The position numbers and the translations under genes were made by a program. The notes beneath the pieces were generated by a model, which did no database searches, was not told the origin of the DNA, and saw only the letters and a program-made list of their open reading frames with translations. DNA of 37,736 bases from Pelomonas sp046294815 (GTDB taxonomy: Bacteria > Pseudomonadota > Gammaproteobacteria > Burkholderiales > Burkholderiaceae_C), in NCBI GenBank assembly GCA_046294815.1, contig JBKBOJ010000028.1:1-37736 (forward strand), given 5' to 3'. This document shows positions 1 through 10,664 of the stretch, in pieces; position 1 is the first letter of the stretch; every line of letters begins with the position of its first letter.

Positions 1-681
1 CTGGCCGCCGCGCACGGCCGCATCGCCTGGCGCGCGACGCTGCGCGCCGAGGGCCGCCACGAGCTGTCCCTGCCGCAGCGCGAGCGCGCCCGCCCGCAGC
101 CGGCCGCGCTGGTGGTGCTGGCCGACATCTCCGGCTCCATGGGGCGCTACTCGCGCGTGCTGCTGCAACTGGCCCAGGGCCTGCTGAACCCCGGGCCGGG
201 CATGGCCGAGCGGCCGGTCGTGGAGGTCTTCGTGTTCGGCACGCGGCTGACCCGCATCACCCGCCAGCTGCGCCAGCGCGACCCCGACATCGCACTGGCC
301 GCCGCGGCCGCAGCGGTGCCTGACTGGGCCGGCGGCACCCGCATCAGCCAGAGCCTGCACGCGTTCAATCGCGACTGGGCGCGGCGCATGCCGGCCGGCG
401 CGACGGTGCTGCTGGTCACCGACGGCCTGGAGCGCGGCGACGCTGACGGCTGCCGCCGCCTGAGCTTCGAGGCCCAGCGGCTGCGCCTGTCCTGCCGCGA
501 GCTGATCTGGCTGAACCCGCTGCTGCGCTTCGACGGCTTCGCGCCGCGCGCGGCCGGCGTGCGTGCGCTGCTGCCCGAGGTGAGCCGGCATCTGCCGGTG
601 CACGACCTCGCCAGCGTGGACCGGCTGGTCGAGGTGCTGGCAGGCGGCCACGCAAGCGGCAGAATGTCGCCATGCACCTGA
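1..681 (+). CDS. coxE: CoxE-like VWA domain protein, 3' part
   Basis: The reading frame is open from the first base, so the gene begins upstream and only its last 226 codons are here. The VWA metal-binding (MIDAS) motif DISGSM lies near visible residue 42. It is followed by the family features VEVFVFGTRLTRITR, a GGTRI segment and the LIWLNPL strand. CoxE-type VWA proteins act with MoxR-type AAA ATPases (CoxD) as chaperones that mature Mo-dependent CO dehydrogenases and related xanthine-oxidase-family hydroxylases. That role is family knowledge; no structural subunit is visible here. The stop codon overlaps the next gene by 10 bp, which implies coupling with coxG. Confidence 0.85.
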   Translation: MAAAHGRIAWRATLRAEGRHELSLPQRERARPQPAALVVLADISGSMGRYSRVLLQLAQGLLNPGPGMAERPVVEVFVFGTRLTRITRQLRQRDPDIALAAAAAAVPDWAGGTRISQSLHAFNRDWARRMPAGATVLLVTDGLERGDADGCRRLSFEAQRLRLSCRELIWLNPLLRFDGFAPRAAGVRALLPEVSRHLPVHDLASVDRLVEVLAGGHASGRMSPCT

Positions 682-1217
682 CCGGCTCGCAGTCGCTGCC
701 CGTGTCCCAGGCCGAGGCCTGGGCCGCGCTGAACGACACCGCCATGCTGCAGGCCGCGCTGCCGGGCTGCGAGTCCATCACCCCGGCCGGCGAGCAGGCC
801 TTCGACGTGCTGCTGGCCCTGTCCATCGGCCCGGTCAAGGCCAAGTTCAAGGGCCGGCTGACGCTGTCCGACCTGGACCCGCCGCGCAGCTATCGCCTGG
901 GCTTCGAAGGCTCGGGCGGCGCAGCCGGCCACGGCAAGGGCCAGGCCCAGGTGACGCTGCAGGCCTTGTCGCCCACCGAGACCCAGCTGGCCTACGACGT
1001 GAGCGCCAGCGTGGGCGGCAAGCTCGCGCAGCTGGGCTCACGGCTGGTGGACGCCACCGCGCAGAAGCTGGCCGAGGACTTCTTCACCCGCTTCGTCGCC
1101 GCGCTGGCCGCCCGGCATGCCGCCGCCGCGCCAGCGGCTGCGCCGCCCGAACGGCCCGCGCCGCCACCCGGTCTGCTGCAGAGGCTGCTGGCCTGGCTGA
1201 CGCGGCTGCTCGGCTGA
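672..1217 (+). CDS. coxG: CO dehydrogenase subunit G family protein (CoxG, SRPBCC fold)
   Basis: A 181-residue protein that starts inside the coxE-like gene. The N-terminal 150 residues fit the CoxG/SRPBCC lipid-binding-like fold: AWAALNDTAMLQAALPGCESI, then IGPVKAKFKGRLTL, then a GSGGAAGHGKG turn and a Val/Ser/Thr-rich strand. A proline/alanine linker (about residues 145-168) leads to a C-terminal amphipathic segment, LLQRLLAWLTRLLG, suited to membrane association. Known CoxG proteins attach molybdenum CO dehydrogenase to the cytoplasmic membrane. The real partner could be another molybdenum hydroxylase. The overlap with coxE supports a shared operon that begins outside the window. Confidence 0.85.
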   Translation: MHLTGSQSLPVSQAEAWAALNDTAMLQAALPGCESITPAGEQAFDVLLALSIGPVKAKFKGRLTLSDLDPPRSYRLGFEGSGGAAGHGKGQAQVTLQALSPTETQLAYDVSASVGGKLAQLGSRLVDATAQKLAEDFFTRFVAALAARHAAAAPAAAPPERPAPPPGLLQRLLAWLTRLLG

Positions 1218-1285
1218 TGCGCCGGCGTCCCAAAATGCCGCCCGCCCGCCCGCTCGGGCCCACCCCACTGCCGTTGAAAACCACA

Positions 1286-1301
1286 GGCTGGTGCACCAGC
1301 C
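1286..1301. repeat. 16-bp perfect palindrome, possible operator
   Basis: GGCTGGTGCACCAGCC equals its own reverse complement. It sits in the 128-bp gap between coxG and the sensor kinase, 44 bp before the kinase start. No T-run follows, so a rho-independent terminator is unlikely. An operator for a dimeric regulator or a 6-bp stem with a TGCA loop are both possible. Confidence 0.5.
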
Positions 1302-1345
1302 CTGCGTGCTAATGTGCCGTACAGCCGCCCCGAACGCGCCGCTCC

Positions 1346-4195
<2,850 letters not shown>

Positions 4196-4198
4196 GGT

Positions 4199-4906
4199 TC
4201 AGCCGGCGCGACGGACGTCGGCCCGCGCCTGCTGCTCGTGCAGACGCTGCATGTCCGCCAGCGTCTTGCCCGGCTCGTCGCGAAAGCGCTCGTCCAGCAC
4301 GGCCAGCGTCTCGATGCGGTCGACGCGGAAGCTGCGGAAGTCCTCGCGCAGCTCGCACCAGGCGGCCAGCGTCCACACCGGCCCCCAGAACAGGCAGGCC
4401 AGCGGGCGCACGACGCGCTCGCTCCTGACGCCGCCCAGGTCCACGTAGACCAGGCGCAGCTTGCAACGCGCCTCGGTGGCCTCGCGCAGTGCGGTCAGGT
4501 GGGCGCTGGTGGCCGGGTCCAGCGCCGGCAGCGGCGCATACAGCGCCAGGCTCTCGGCCGCAGCGCGGGCGTCCAGCGGCAGCACGGCCAGGATCTTGCC
4601 CAGCGCGTTCTCGGCCTGGCGGGCCAGCGCCGCGTCCAGCCGCGCCTCGGCCAGCCGCACGCTGGCCACCAGGGCCTGCGCCTCCTGCTTGCTGAACATC
4701 AGCGGCGGCAGGTCGAAGCCGGCCCGCATGCGGTAGCCCACGCCGGCCTCGCCCTCGATGGGCACGCCCTGCTGGACCAGGGCCGCGATGTCGCGGTAGA
4801 CGGTGCGCATGGACACCTCCAGCCGCTGGGCCAGGTAATCGGCCGTCGTGAGGCGGCGGCCGCGGATGAGCTGGACGATCTGGAACAGGCGGTCGGCACG
4901 GCGCAT
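4199..4906 (-). CDS. YafY-type transcriptional regulator (HTH_11 plus WYL)
   Basis: 235 residues. The N-terminus MRRADRLFQIVQLIRGRR and the helix-turn-helix ending in MRTVYRDIAAL (about residues 20-45) are typical of the DeoR-like HTH of the YafY family. The C-terminal WYL region (about 135-220) includes CKLRLVYVDLGG, RPLACLFWGPVWTLAAWCELREDFRSFRVDRI. WYL domains bind small ligands or nucleic acid and control diverse targets; the target here is unknown. It is divergent from the GDT1-family gene, with 124 bp between start codons, so that gene or the regulator itself is a plausible target (inference). Confidence 0.9.
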   Translation of the reverse strand: MRRADRLFQIVQLIRGRRLTTADYLAQRLEVSMRTVYRDIAALVQQGVPIEGEAGVGYRMRAGFDLPPLMFSKQEAQALVASVRLAEARLDAALARQAENALGKILAVLPLDARAAAESLALYAPLPALDPATSAHLTALREATEARCKLRLVYVDLGGVRSERVVRPLACLFWGPVWTLAAWCELREDFRSFRVDRIETLAVLDERFRDEPGKTLADMQRLHEQQARADVRRAG

Positions 4907-5030
4907 GGGTTGGCATTCTGTGGCAGCGGGTCGATGGGCTCACGCCGGGCCGGCTCTTCGTCGCCCGTGCCGGTGTCCGCCTCGCCACAGGCCAAGCGCC
5001 GCGACAATTTGCCTGGACAATCGCGCCGTC

Positions 5031-5609
5031 ATGCAAGCCTTCCTGATTGCCACCGGTCTGGTGGCCCTCGCCGAGATCGGCGACAAGACCCAGCTCCTCG
5101 CCTTCATGCTCGCCGCCCGCTTCCGGCGACCCTGGCCCATCGTGCTGGGCATCTTCGCGGCCACCGTGGTCAACCATGCGGTGGCCGGTGCCGTCGGCAG
5201 CTGGCTGACCCATTTCATCGGCCCGACGGCGCTGCGCTGGATCCTGGGCCTGTCCTTCATCGCGATGGCGGGCTGGATGCTGGTCCCCGACAAGCTCGAC
5301 GCGGACGACACCCCCAAGCCCGGCCACGGCGTGTTCGTCACGACGCTGATCGCCTTCTTCCTCGCCGAGATGGGCGACAAGACCCAGATCGCCACCGTCG
5401 CGCTGGCCGCGCGCTTCCCGGCGGACTTCATCGGCGTCGTGATGGGCACGACGGCCGGCATGATGCTGGCCAACGTGCCGGCCGTGCTGGTGGGCGACAG
5501 GCTGGCGCACAAGATGCCGGTCAAGCTGGTCCACACCGTGGCGGCCGTCATCTTTGCGGCGCTGGGGGTGGCGACGCTGGTCGCGGGCGGGACGCTGCTG
5601 GGCGGCTGA
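5031..5609 (+). CDS. TMEM165/GDT1 family (UPF0016) cation exporter
   Basis: 192 residues from ATG 5031. The frame is open further upstream, but upstream residues do not fit the family and MQAFLIATGLVALAEIGDKTQ is a typical start. Two copies of the family signature are visible, ALAEIGDKTQL near residue 14 and LAEMGDKTQI near 114, each opening a set of three hydrophobic helices. This is the internal duplication seen in GDT1 proteins, which export Mn2+ or Ca2+. The substrate cannot be read from sequence, though bacterial members are mostly linked to manganese. I looked for a yybP-ykoY manganese riboswitch in the 124-bp upstream gap and did not recognise one. Confidence 0.92.
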   Translation: MQAFLIATGLVALAEIGDKTQLLAFMLAARFRRPWPIVLGIFAATVVNHAVAGAVGSWLTHFIGPTALRWILGLSFIAMAGWMLVPDKLDADDTPKPGHGVFVTTLIAFFLAEMGDKTQIATVALAARFPADFIGVVMGTTAGMMLANVPAVLVGDRLAHKMPVKLVHTVAAVIFAALGVATLVAGGTLLGG

Positions 5610-5611
5610 AG

Positions 5612-5878
5612 TCAGGCCAGCGCGGCGAACAGCGCCGCTGCCGCGAAGCCGACGGCGAGGATGGCCCAGACCCAGACAACGCCCTGGAGCGCGCCCAGTT
5701 GCCGCCGCGCCAGTTGCTGGCGCTGGCGCTGCTCGACCAGCGGCACACCGTCCAGCGGCTCGCCGCGGACCGCCGCCTCGATGGCATAGGGCATGGGGCC
5801 ACTGGCGCGCAGTCGCCAGGCGTCCACGGCGAGCCAGCCGCAACCCAGCGACGCCAGCAACAACAACCACACCGTCAT
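5612..5878 (-). CDS. Small two-helix membrane protein, function unknown
   Basis: 88 residues. A hydrophobic N-terminal helix (MTVWLLLLASLGCGWLAVDAW) is followed by a charged middle rich in Arg and Gln (about 35-60) and a second hydrophobic helix (VVWVWAILAVGFAAAALFAAL). Both ends would face the same side of the membrane. It starts 29 bp after the glpK stop on the same strand, so it could be the last gene of a glpK transcript. It is convergent with the GDT1 gene, with 2 bp between stops. I do not recognise a family. Its strongly biased third positions and clean fit between neighbours argue that it is real. Confidence 0.6.
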   Translation of the reverse strand: MTVWLLLLASLGCGWLAVDAWRLRASGPMPYAIEAAVRGEPLDGVPLVEQRQRQQLARRQLGALQGVVWVWAILAVGFAAAALFAALA

Positions 5879-5907
5879 CGACTACTCCTTCGTTGCGGGG
5901 CCCAACC

Positions 5908-7365
5908 TCACCCCGCCAGCACCTGCCTGACCGCCCTGTCCCACTGCGCCATCCGCCCCCCCGCCTCGTCGCGCGACATGCGCGGCTCGAAGGCGCGGTC
6001 CAGCTGCCAGATGGCGCCAATCTCTTCGACCGACGCATAGACGCCCGCGCCCACGCCTGCCAGCAGCGCTGCGCCCAGCGCCGTGGTCTCGATGACCCGC
6101 GGCCGCAGCACCGGGATGCCCAGCAGGTCGGCCTGGAACTGCATCAGCAGATCGTTGGCGCTGGCGCCGCCATCCACGCGCAGCTCGGTCAGCGCGGCAC
6201 CGTCGTTGCGCATGGCCTGCAGCAGCTCGGCGCTCTGGAAGGCGATGCTCTCCAGCGCCGCACGGGCGATGTGGCCGCGGCCGCTGCCGCGCGTCAGGCC
6301 CACGATGGCACCGCGCGCATCCGCCCGCCAGTGCGGCGCACCCAGGCCGGCGAAGGCGGGCACCAGCGTCACGCCGCCGCTGTCGGGCACGCTCTCGGCC
6401 AGCGCCTGCACCTCGGCGCTGCTGCGGATCAGGCCCAGGCCGTCGCGCAGCCACTGCACCACGGCGCCGCCGACGAACACGCTGCCCTCCAGCGCGAACT
6501 GAGGCACGGCATCGACCTGCGCCGCGCGCGTGGTGACGAGGCCGTGCGCCGAGGCGCGCGCCTGCGCGCCGGTGTGCATCAGCAAAAAGCAGCCGGTGCC
6601 GTAGGTGTTCTTGGCCTGGCCGGGCCGCAGCGCCGCCTGGCCGAACAGCGCGGCCTGCTGGTCGCCGGCGATGCCGCAGATGGGCATGCCGAACTCTGTC
6701 GCCTGGCCGAACAAGCCCGCTGACGGCCGCACCTCGGGCAGCAGCGCGCGCGGGATGCCGAACAGGCCCAGCAGCTCCTCGCTCCAGTCGCCACGGTGGA
6801 TGTCGAACAGCAGCGTGCGCGACGCGTTGCTGACGTCGGTCGCATGCACGGCGCCGCCGGTGAGCTGCCACAGCAGCCAGCTGTCCACGGTGCCGAAGGC
6901 CAGCTCGCCGCGCTCGGCGCGCGCGCGGGCGCCGGGCAGGTGGTCCAGCAGCCAGCGCAGCTTGGTGGCGGAGAAATACGGGTCCAGCACCAGGCCGGTC
7001 AGCGCATGCACGCGCGGCTCCAGGCCCTGGGCCTTCAACTGCTCGCAGAAGTCGGCCGTGCGGCGGTCCTGCCAGACCAGCGCGCGGTGCAGCGGTTCGC
7101 CGGTCTTGCGGTCCCACAGCACGGTGGTCTCGCGTTGGTTCGTGATGCCGATGGCCGCAGGCGTCACGCCCGCCTGGGCGATGGCCTCGCGGGCGCAGGC
7201 CAGCTGGCCGGCCCAGATCTCGCGGGCGTCGTGCTCCACCCAGCCGGGCTGCGGGAAGTGCTGCGTCAGCTCGCGCTGCGCGACGGCCAGCAGGCGGCCA
7301 TCACGGCCGAACACCATGGCCCGCGAGCTGGAAGTGCCTTGATCCAGCGCCAGCAGTGCTTGCAT
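5908..7365 (-). CDS. glpK: Glycerol kinase
   Basis: 485 residues, slightly shorter than the usual 495-505. GlpK phosphorylates glycerol to sn-glycerol 3-phosphate with ATP in the cytoplasm, trapping it for catabolism by GlpD. FGGY-kinase features are clear: LALDQGTSSSRAMVF at residues 5-19, ITNQRETTVLWD near 75, a RRTADFC segment, FGTVDSWLLWQLTGG, AGDQQAALFGQ and the late LRVDGGASANDLLMQF motif. The start at MQALLALDQGT fits homologues. It is divergent from glpD with only 23 bp between start codons. No facilitator gene (glpF) or glpR regulator is in the window. Confidence 0.97.
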   Translation of the reverse strand: MQALLALDQGTSSSRAMVFGRDGRLLAVAQRELTQHFPQPGWVEHDAREIWAGQLACAREAIAQAGVTPAAIGITNQRETTVLWDRKTGEPLHRALVWQDRRTADFCEQLKAQGLEPRVHALTGLVLDPYFSATKLRWLLDHLPGARARAERGELAFGTVDSWLLWQLTGGAVHATDVSNASRTLLFDIHRGDWSEELLGLFGIPRALLPEVRPSAGLFGQATEFGMPICGIAGDQQAALFGQAALRPGQAKNTYGTGCFLLMHTGAQARASAHGLVTTRAAQVDAVPQFALEGSVFVGGAVVQWLRDGLGLIRSSAEVQALAESVPDSGGVTLVPAFAGLGAPHWRADARGAIVGLTRGSGRGHIARAALESIAFQSAELLQAMRNDGAALTELRVDGGASANDLLMQFQADLLGIPVLRPRVIETTALGAALLAGVGAGVYASVEEIGAIWQLDRAFEPRMSRDEAGGRMAQWDRAVRQVLAG

Positions 7366-7388
7366 CGCCTGTCCCTTAGAGTGAATGC

Positions 7389-8852
7389 ATGGCAGAGCAT
7401 TTTGACGTGGTGGTGGTGGGCGGCGGCATCAACGGCGCGGGGCTGGCGCGCGACCTGGCCGGGCGCGGCTGGCGCGTGCTGCTGGCCGAGGCGCAAGACC
7501 TGGCCCAGCACACCTCATCCAGTTCCACCAAGCTCATCCATGGCGGCCTGCGCTACCTGGAGACCTACGAGTTCTCGCTGGTGCGCAAGGCGCTGCAGGA
7601 GCGCGAGCTGCTGCTCAAGAGCGCGCCGCACCTGATCCAGCCGCTGCGCTTCGTGCTGCCGCATGCGCCGCATTTGCGGCCGGCCTGGATGATCCGCGCC
7701 GGCCTGTTCCTATACGACCACCTGGCGCGCCGCGAGCTGCTGCCCGGCTCGCACGCGCTGGAGCTGGCCGGCAGCGTCTACGGCGCGCCGCTGAAGCCAG
7801 AGTACACGCGCGGCTTCGTCTACTCGGACGGCTGGGTGGACGATGCCCGGCTGGTGGTGGCCAATGCGCAGGACGCCCGTGCCCGCGGCGCCGAGGTGCT
7901 GACGCGCTGCGCCGTCACGCGCGCCGAGCGCGGCACCCATGCCTGGCAACTCAGGCTGCAGGACGGCCGCCGGCTGCAAAGCCGCGCACTGGTCAACGCG
8001 ACCGGGCCCTGGGCCGAGGCCTTTCTGCGCGGCCAGGGGCTGCCGGCGCGCGGGCTGCGGCTCGTGAAGGGCAGCCACATCGTGGTGGACCAGCGCTTCA
8101 CGCACGACCACGCCTACATCTTCCAGGCCCCCGACGGCCGCATCGTCTTCGCCATTCCCTATCAGGGCCGCTTCACGCTGATCGGCACCACCGATGTGGA
8201 GCTGCCGAGCGATAACGGTCCGCCCGCGCAGGCGCAGATCGACGCGGCCGAGGTGGACTACCTGTGCGAGCAGGCCAGCCGTTATCTCGCGCGGCCCGTG
8301 CAGCCGACCGACGTGCTGTGGACCTATGCCGGTGTGCGCCCGCTGCTGGACGAGGCTGGATCGGCCTCTTCCGTCACGCGCGACTACCTGCTGGAGGCCG
8401 ACGCCAGCGCCGCGCCGCTGCTCAACGTGTGGGGCGGCAAGCTCACCACCTACCGCAAGCTGGCCGAGGACGGCGCGACGCAGTTGGGCGCGATGCTGGA
8501 CGGCCCGCGCAAGCCCTGGACCGGCGCCGCCCGCCTGCCCGGCGGCGACCTGGGCGCGCATGGCGTGGACATCGCCGCCTACACGGCCGCGCTGCAGGCC
8601 CGCCACCCCGAGCGCCGCGCGGCCGATGTCGCACGGCTGGCGCTGGCCTACGGCAGCCTGGCGGCCGAACTGCTGGCCGAACCCACGGGCGCGGAGGTCG
8701 CGCCGGGACTGTTCGAGAACGAACTGCGCCACCTCGTCGAGCAGGAATGGGCACGCAGCGCCGACGACGTGCTGTGGCGGCGCAGCAAGCTGGGCCTGCA
8801 CTTCACACCCGCGCAGCGCGAGTCCGTCGCAAGCTGGTTCGGCGAGGGCTGA
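7389..8852 (+). CDS. glpD: Aerobic glycerol-3-phosphate dehydrogenase (FAD)
   Basis: 487 residues. The enzyme oxidises sn-glycerol 3-phosphate to dihydroxyacetone phosphate at the inner face of the membrane and passes electrons to ubiquinone. The FAD-binding VVVVGGGINGAGLARDLAGRG motif begins near residue 7, followed by the family-specific SSSSTKLIHGGLRYLE (about 40-56). Other family features are LVNATGPWAE, KGSHIVVD, FAIPYQGRFTLIGTTD, YAGVRPL and WGGKLTTYRKLAED. A C-terminal helical domain with FENELRHLVEQEWARSADDVLWRRSKLGL is characteristic of GlpD. A weak AGAG ribosome-binding site precedes ATG 7389. The promoter must lie largely within the glpK 5' coding region because the divergent gap is only 23 bp. 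Confidence 0.97.
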   Translation: MAEHFDVVVVGGGINGAGLARDLAGRGWRVLLAEAQDLAQHTSSSSTKLIHGGLRYLETYEFSLVRKALQERELLLKSAPHLIQPLRFVLPHAPHLRPAWMIRAGLFLYDHLARRELLPGSHALELAGSVYGAPLKPEYTRGFVYSDGWVDDARLVVANAQDARARGAEVLTRCAVTRAERGTHAWQLRLQDGRRLQSRALVNATGPWAEAFLRGQGLPARGLRLVKGSHIVVDQRFTHDHAYIFQAPDGRIVFAIPYQGRFTLIGTTDVELPSDNGPPAQAQIDAAEVDYLCEQASRYLARPVQPTDVLWTYAGVRPLLDEAGSASSVTRDYLLEADASAAPLLNVWGGKLTTYRKLAEDGATQLGAMLDGPRKPWTGAARLPGGDLGAHGVDIAAYTAALQARHPERRAADVARLALAYGSLAAELLAEPTGAEVAPGLFENELRHLVEQEWARSADDVLWRRSKLGLHFTPAQRESVASWFGEG

Positions 8853-8857
8853 GGCGT

Positions 8858-8872
8858 GCGGCATGATGCCGC
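8858..8872. other. Short hairpin between glpD and the EamA transporter
   Basis: GCGGCA, loop TGA, TGCCGC forms a perfect 6-bp stem that ends 3 bp before the transporter ATG at 8876. It occupies the place where a Shine-Dalgarno sequence would be, and none is otherwise visible. There is no T-run, so it is not a standard terminator. Confidence 0.4.
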
Positions 8873-8875
8873 CCC

Positions 8876-9919
8876 ATGTTGGCTGGTGTGCTGTTCGCCC
8901 TCGCGGCGGGATTGATGTGGGGGCTGGTGTTCGTCGCGCCGGTCATGTTGCCGGCCTGCCCGCCGGCCTTGCTGACCGTAGGACGCTACCTGGCCTTCGG
9001 CCTGATTGCGCTGCCGCTGGCGCTGGTGGACCGGCGCGCGCTGCGCGAGCTGGCGCCCGCCGACTGGTGGGAGGCCGTCAAGCTCAGCGCGGTGGGCAAC
9101 TTCCTGTACTACCTGACGCTGTCGGCCGCCATCCAGCGCGCCGGCGCGCCGCTGCCCACCATGATCATCGGCACGCTGCCGGTGGTCATCGCCGTCTGCG
9201 CCAACCACCGCAACCGCGTGCGTGACGGCCATCTGCCTTGGCTGAAGCTGCTGCCCTCGCTGGCGCTGATCGCCGCGGGTCTGGCGCTGGTCAACCGCGA
9301 CGAGCTGCAGCACCTGCAGGCCCAGTCCGGCGACCTGCGCCGCTATGCCGAAGGCGCGCTGCTGGCCGTCGCGGCCGTGGCCTGCTGGACCTGGTATCCC
9401 ATCCGCAATGCCGACTGGCTGCGCGCGCACAGTGACCCCGCGCGGCGCCGGGCCGCCCCAAGCGGCGCGGACCCCCTCGGGGGGCAGGAGTCGCGCAGCG
9501 ACGACGTGGGGGCCGCCAAGTCGCCGCGAGCCTGGGCCACCGCGCAGGGCCTGGTGACACTGCCCATGGCGCTGCTGGGCCTGCTGGCCGTGGGCGCCGT
9601 GCAGCTGGCCCTGCCCGGCACGCTGATGCCCGCGGGCTACGCCTTCCCGCTCGGCGACCGGCCGCTGGCCTTCATCGGCCTGATGCTGGCCATCGGCCTG
9701 TGCTCGTCGTGGCTGGGCACGCTGTGCTGGAACGAGGCCAGCCAGCGCCTGCCGACCTCGCTGTCGGGCCAGCTGATCGTCTTCGAGACGCTGGCTGCGC
9801 TGGCCTATGCCTTCGCATGGAACCAGCGCATGCCGCCGCCGGCCACCCTCGCGGGCATCGCGCTGCTGATCGCCGGCGTGATGTGGGCGCTGCGCATCAA
9901 GCCGGTTCAAGCACACTGA
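8876..9919 (+). CDS. EamA-type DMT family transporter, with repeat-derived loop
   Basis: 347 residues with ten hydrophobic segments in two five-helix halves, as in EamA-domain transporters of the drug/metabolite superfamily. The first half starts LAGVLFALAAGLMWGLVFVAPV and the second ends ATLAGIALLIAGVMWAL. The substrate cannot be predicted. Between the sixth and seventh helices, about residues 187-217 are hydrophilic and rich in Arg, Ser, Asp and Gly. They are encoded by a palindromic intergenic-type repeat (9450-9514) that has entered the gene without breaking the frame. Flanking protein (PIRNADWLRAH and SPRAWATAQGLVTLPMALLG) reads normally. The 3' end overlaps the convergent metallophosphoesterase by 23 bp. 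Confidence 0.88.
   Translation: MLAGVLFALAAGLMWGLVFVAPVMLPACPPALLTVGRYLAFGLIALPLALVDRRALRELAPADWWEAVKLSAVGNFLYYLTLSAAIQRAGAPLPTMIIGTLPVVIAVCANHRNRVRDGHLPWLKLLPSLALIAAGLALVNRDELQHLQAQSGDLRRYAEGALLAVAAVACWTWYPIRNADWLRAHSDPARRRAAPSGADPLGGQESRSDDVGAAKSPRAWATAQGLVTLPMALLGLLAVGAVQLALPGTLMPAGYAFPLGDRPLAFIGLMLAIGLCSSWLGTLCWNEASQRLPTSLSGQLIVFETLAALAYAFAWNQRMPPPATLAGIALLIAGVMWALRIKPVQAH
9450..9514. repeat. Palindromic repeat inserted in frame in a coding region
   Basis: The stretch runs from GGGCCGCCCCAAGC through a central CCCCCTCGGGGGG stem (9472-9484) to GTGGGGGCC. I recognise this layout from repeated extragenic elements common in Burkholderiales genomes (recollection, not a search). Here it lies inside the EamA transporter gene in a cytoplasmic loop and is translated. 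No second copy is present in the window. Confidence 0.65.
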
Positions 9920-10664
9920 TCACGCGCTGGCCGTCGAAGCCGTCGGCCTCGCCCTTGCGCTGATGGCCGCGCGCGTTGCTGACGACGCGGCAGCCGTGCA
10001 GCCGGTAGTCGTGCCGGCAGTGCAGGTGGCCGTGCAGCCACAGCTGCGCCAGCGGCAGCAGATCCTCGTCGTCGTTGCAGAAGCTGGCCGTGCCCGGCTG
10101 GCGGCCGTAGCGCGGGTCGGCGCTCTTCAGGCTGGGGGCGAAGTGGGTGATGACGACCGTGGCATCCCAGTCGCCGGTGCGCCCCAGCTCTTCGGCCAGC
10201 CAGGCGCGCTGCTCCAGGCCCAGGCGGCGCACGGCCTCCACGTCGAAGGGCGCGCCGCAGCGGGTGGACTGCATGACCTTCTGGAAATAGCCCCCCGCGC
10301 GCATCGCCCGCGCGCGGCCCGCGGGGCCGAAGGCGTCGAAGTCGCACCAGCGCGTGCTGCCGACGAAGCGCACGCGCCGGCCGCTTGCATCGGCCAGCAC
10401 GACGGCATCGTCGTCCAGCATGCGCAGGCCCAGCGCCGTGACATGGGTGCGCAGCGCCGCGCGCGCGTCGTCCACGTCGCGGCGGTCGAACTCGTGGTTG
10501 CCGGGCACGAACAGCACCGGCACTGGCCAGTCACGGAACAGCTCGAAGCTGCGCCAGCTGGTGTCGATGTCGCCGGCGAGGATCAGCGCTTGAGCACCCG
10601 GCGCCGGCAGCGGCTGGTAGGACTCCGTCTCCAGATGCAGGTCCGACAAGAGCTGCAGCCGCAT
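9897..10664 (-). CDS. Calcineurin-like metallophosphoesterase
   Basis: 255 residues from ATG 10664. Motifs for the two-metal phosphoesterase site occur in order: SDLHLE (residue 6), AGDID (about 32), VPGNHEFD (about 54), ITHFAPS (about 167) and the C-terminal GHLHCRHDYR. Members of this family hydrolyse phosphomonoesters, phosphodiesters or nucleotides; the substrate here is unknown. The start codon overlaps the stop of the upstream SEC-C gene by one base (TGATG), which indicates translational coupling and supports this start over the longer upstream frame. The 3' end runs 23 bp into the convergent transporter gene. Confidence 0.9.
   Translation of the reverse strand: MRLQLLSDLHLETESYQPLPAPGAQALILAGDIDTSWRSFELFRDWPVPVLFVPGNHEFDRRDVDDARAALRTHVTALGLRMLDDDAVVLADASGRRVRFVGSTRWCDFDAFGPAGRARAMRAGGYFQKVMQSTRCGAPFDVEAVRRLGLEQRAWLAEELGRTGDWDATVVITHFAPSLKSADPRYGRQPGTASFCNDDEDLLPLAQLWLHGHLHCRHDYRLHGCRVVSNARGHQRKGEADGFDGQRVISVLEPA

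Noticed and set aside
4907..5030. Possible manganese (yybP-ykoY) riboswitch before the GDT1 gene
   Set aside because: No recognisable conserved loops or stems were found in the 124-bp gap.
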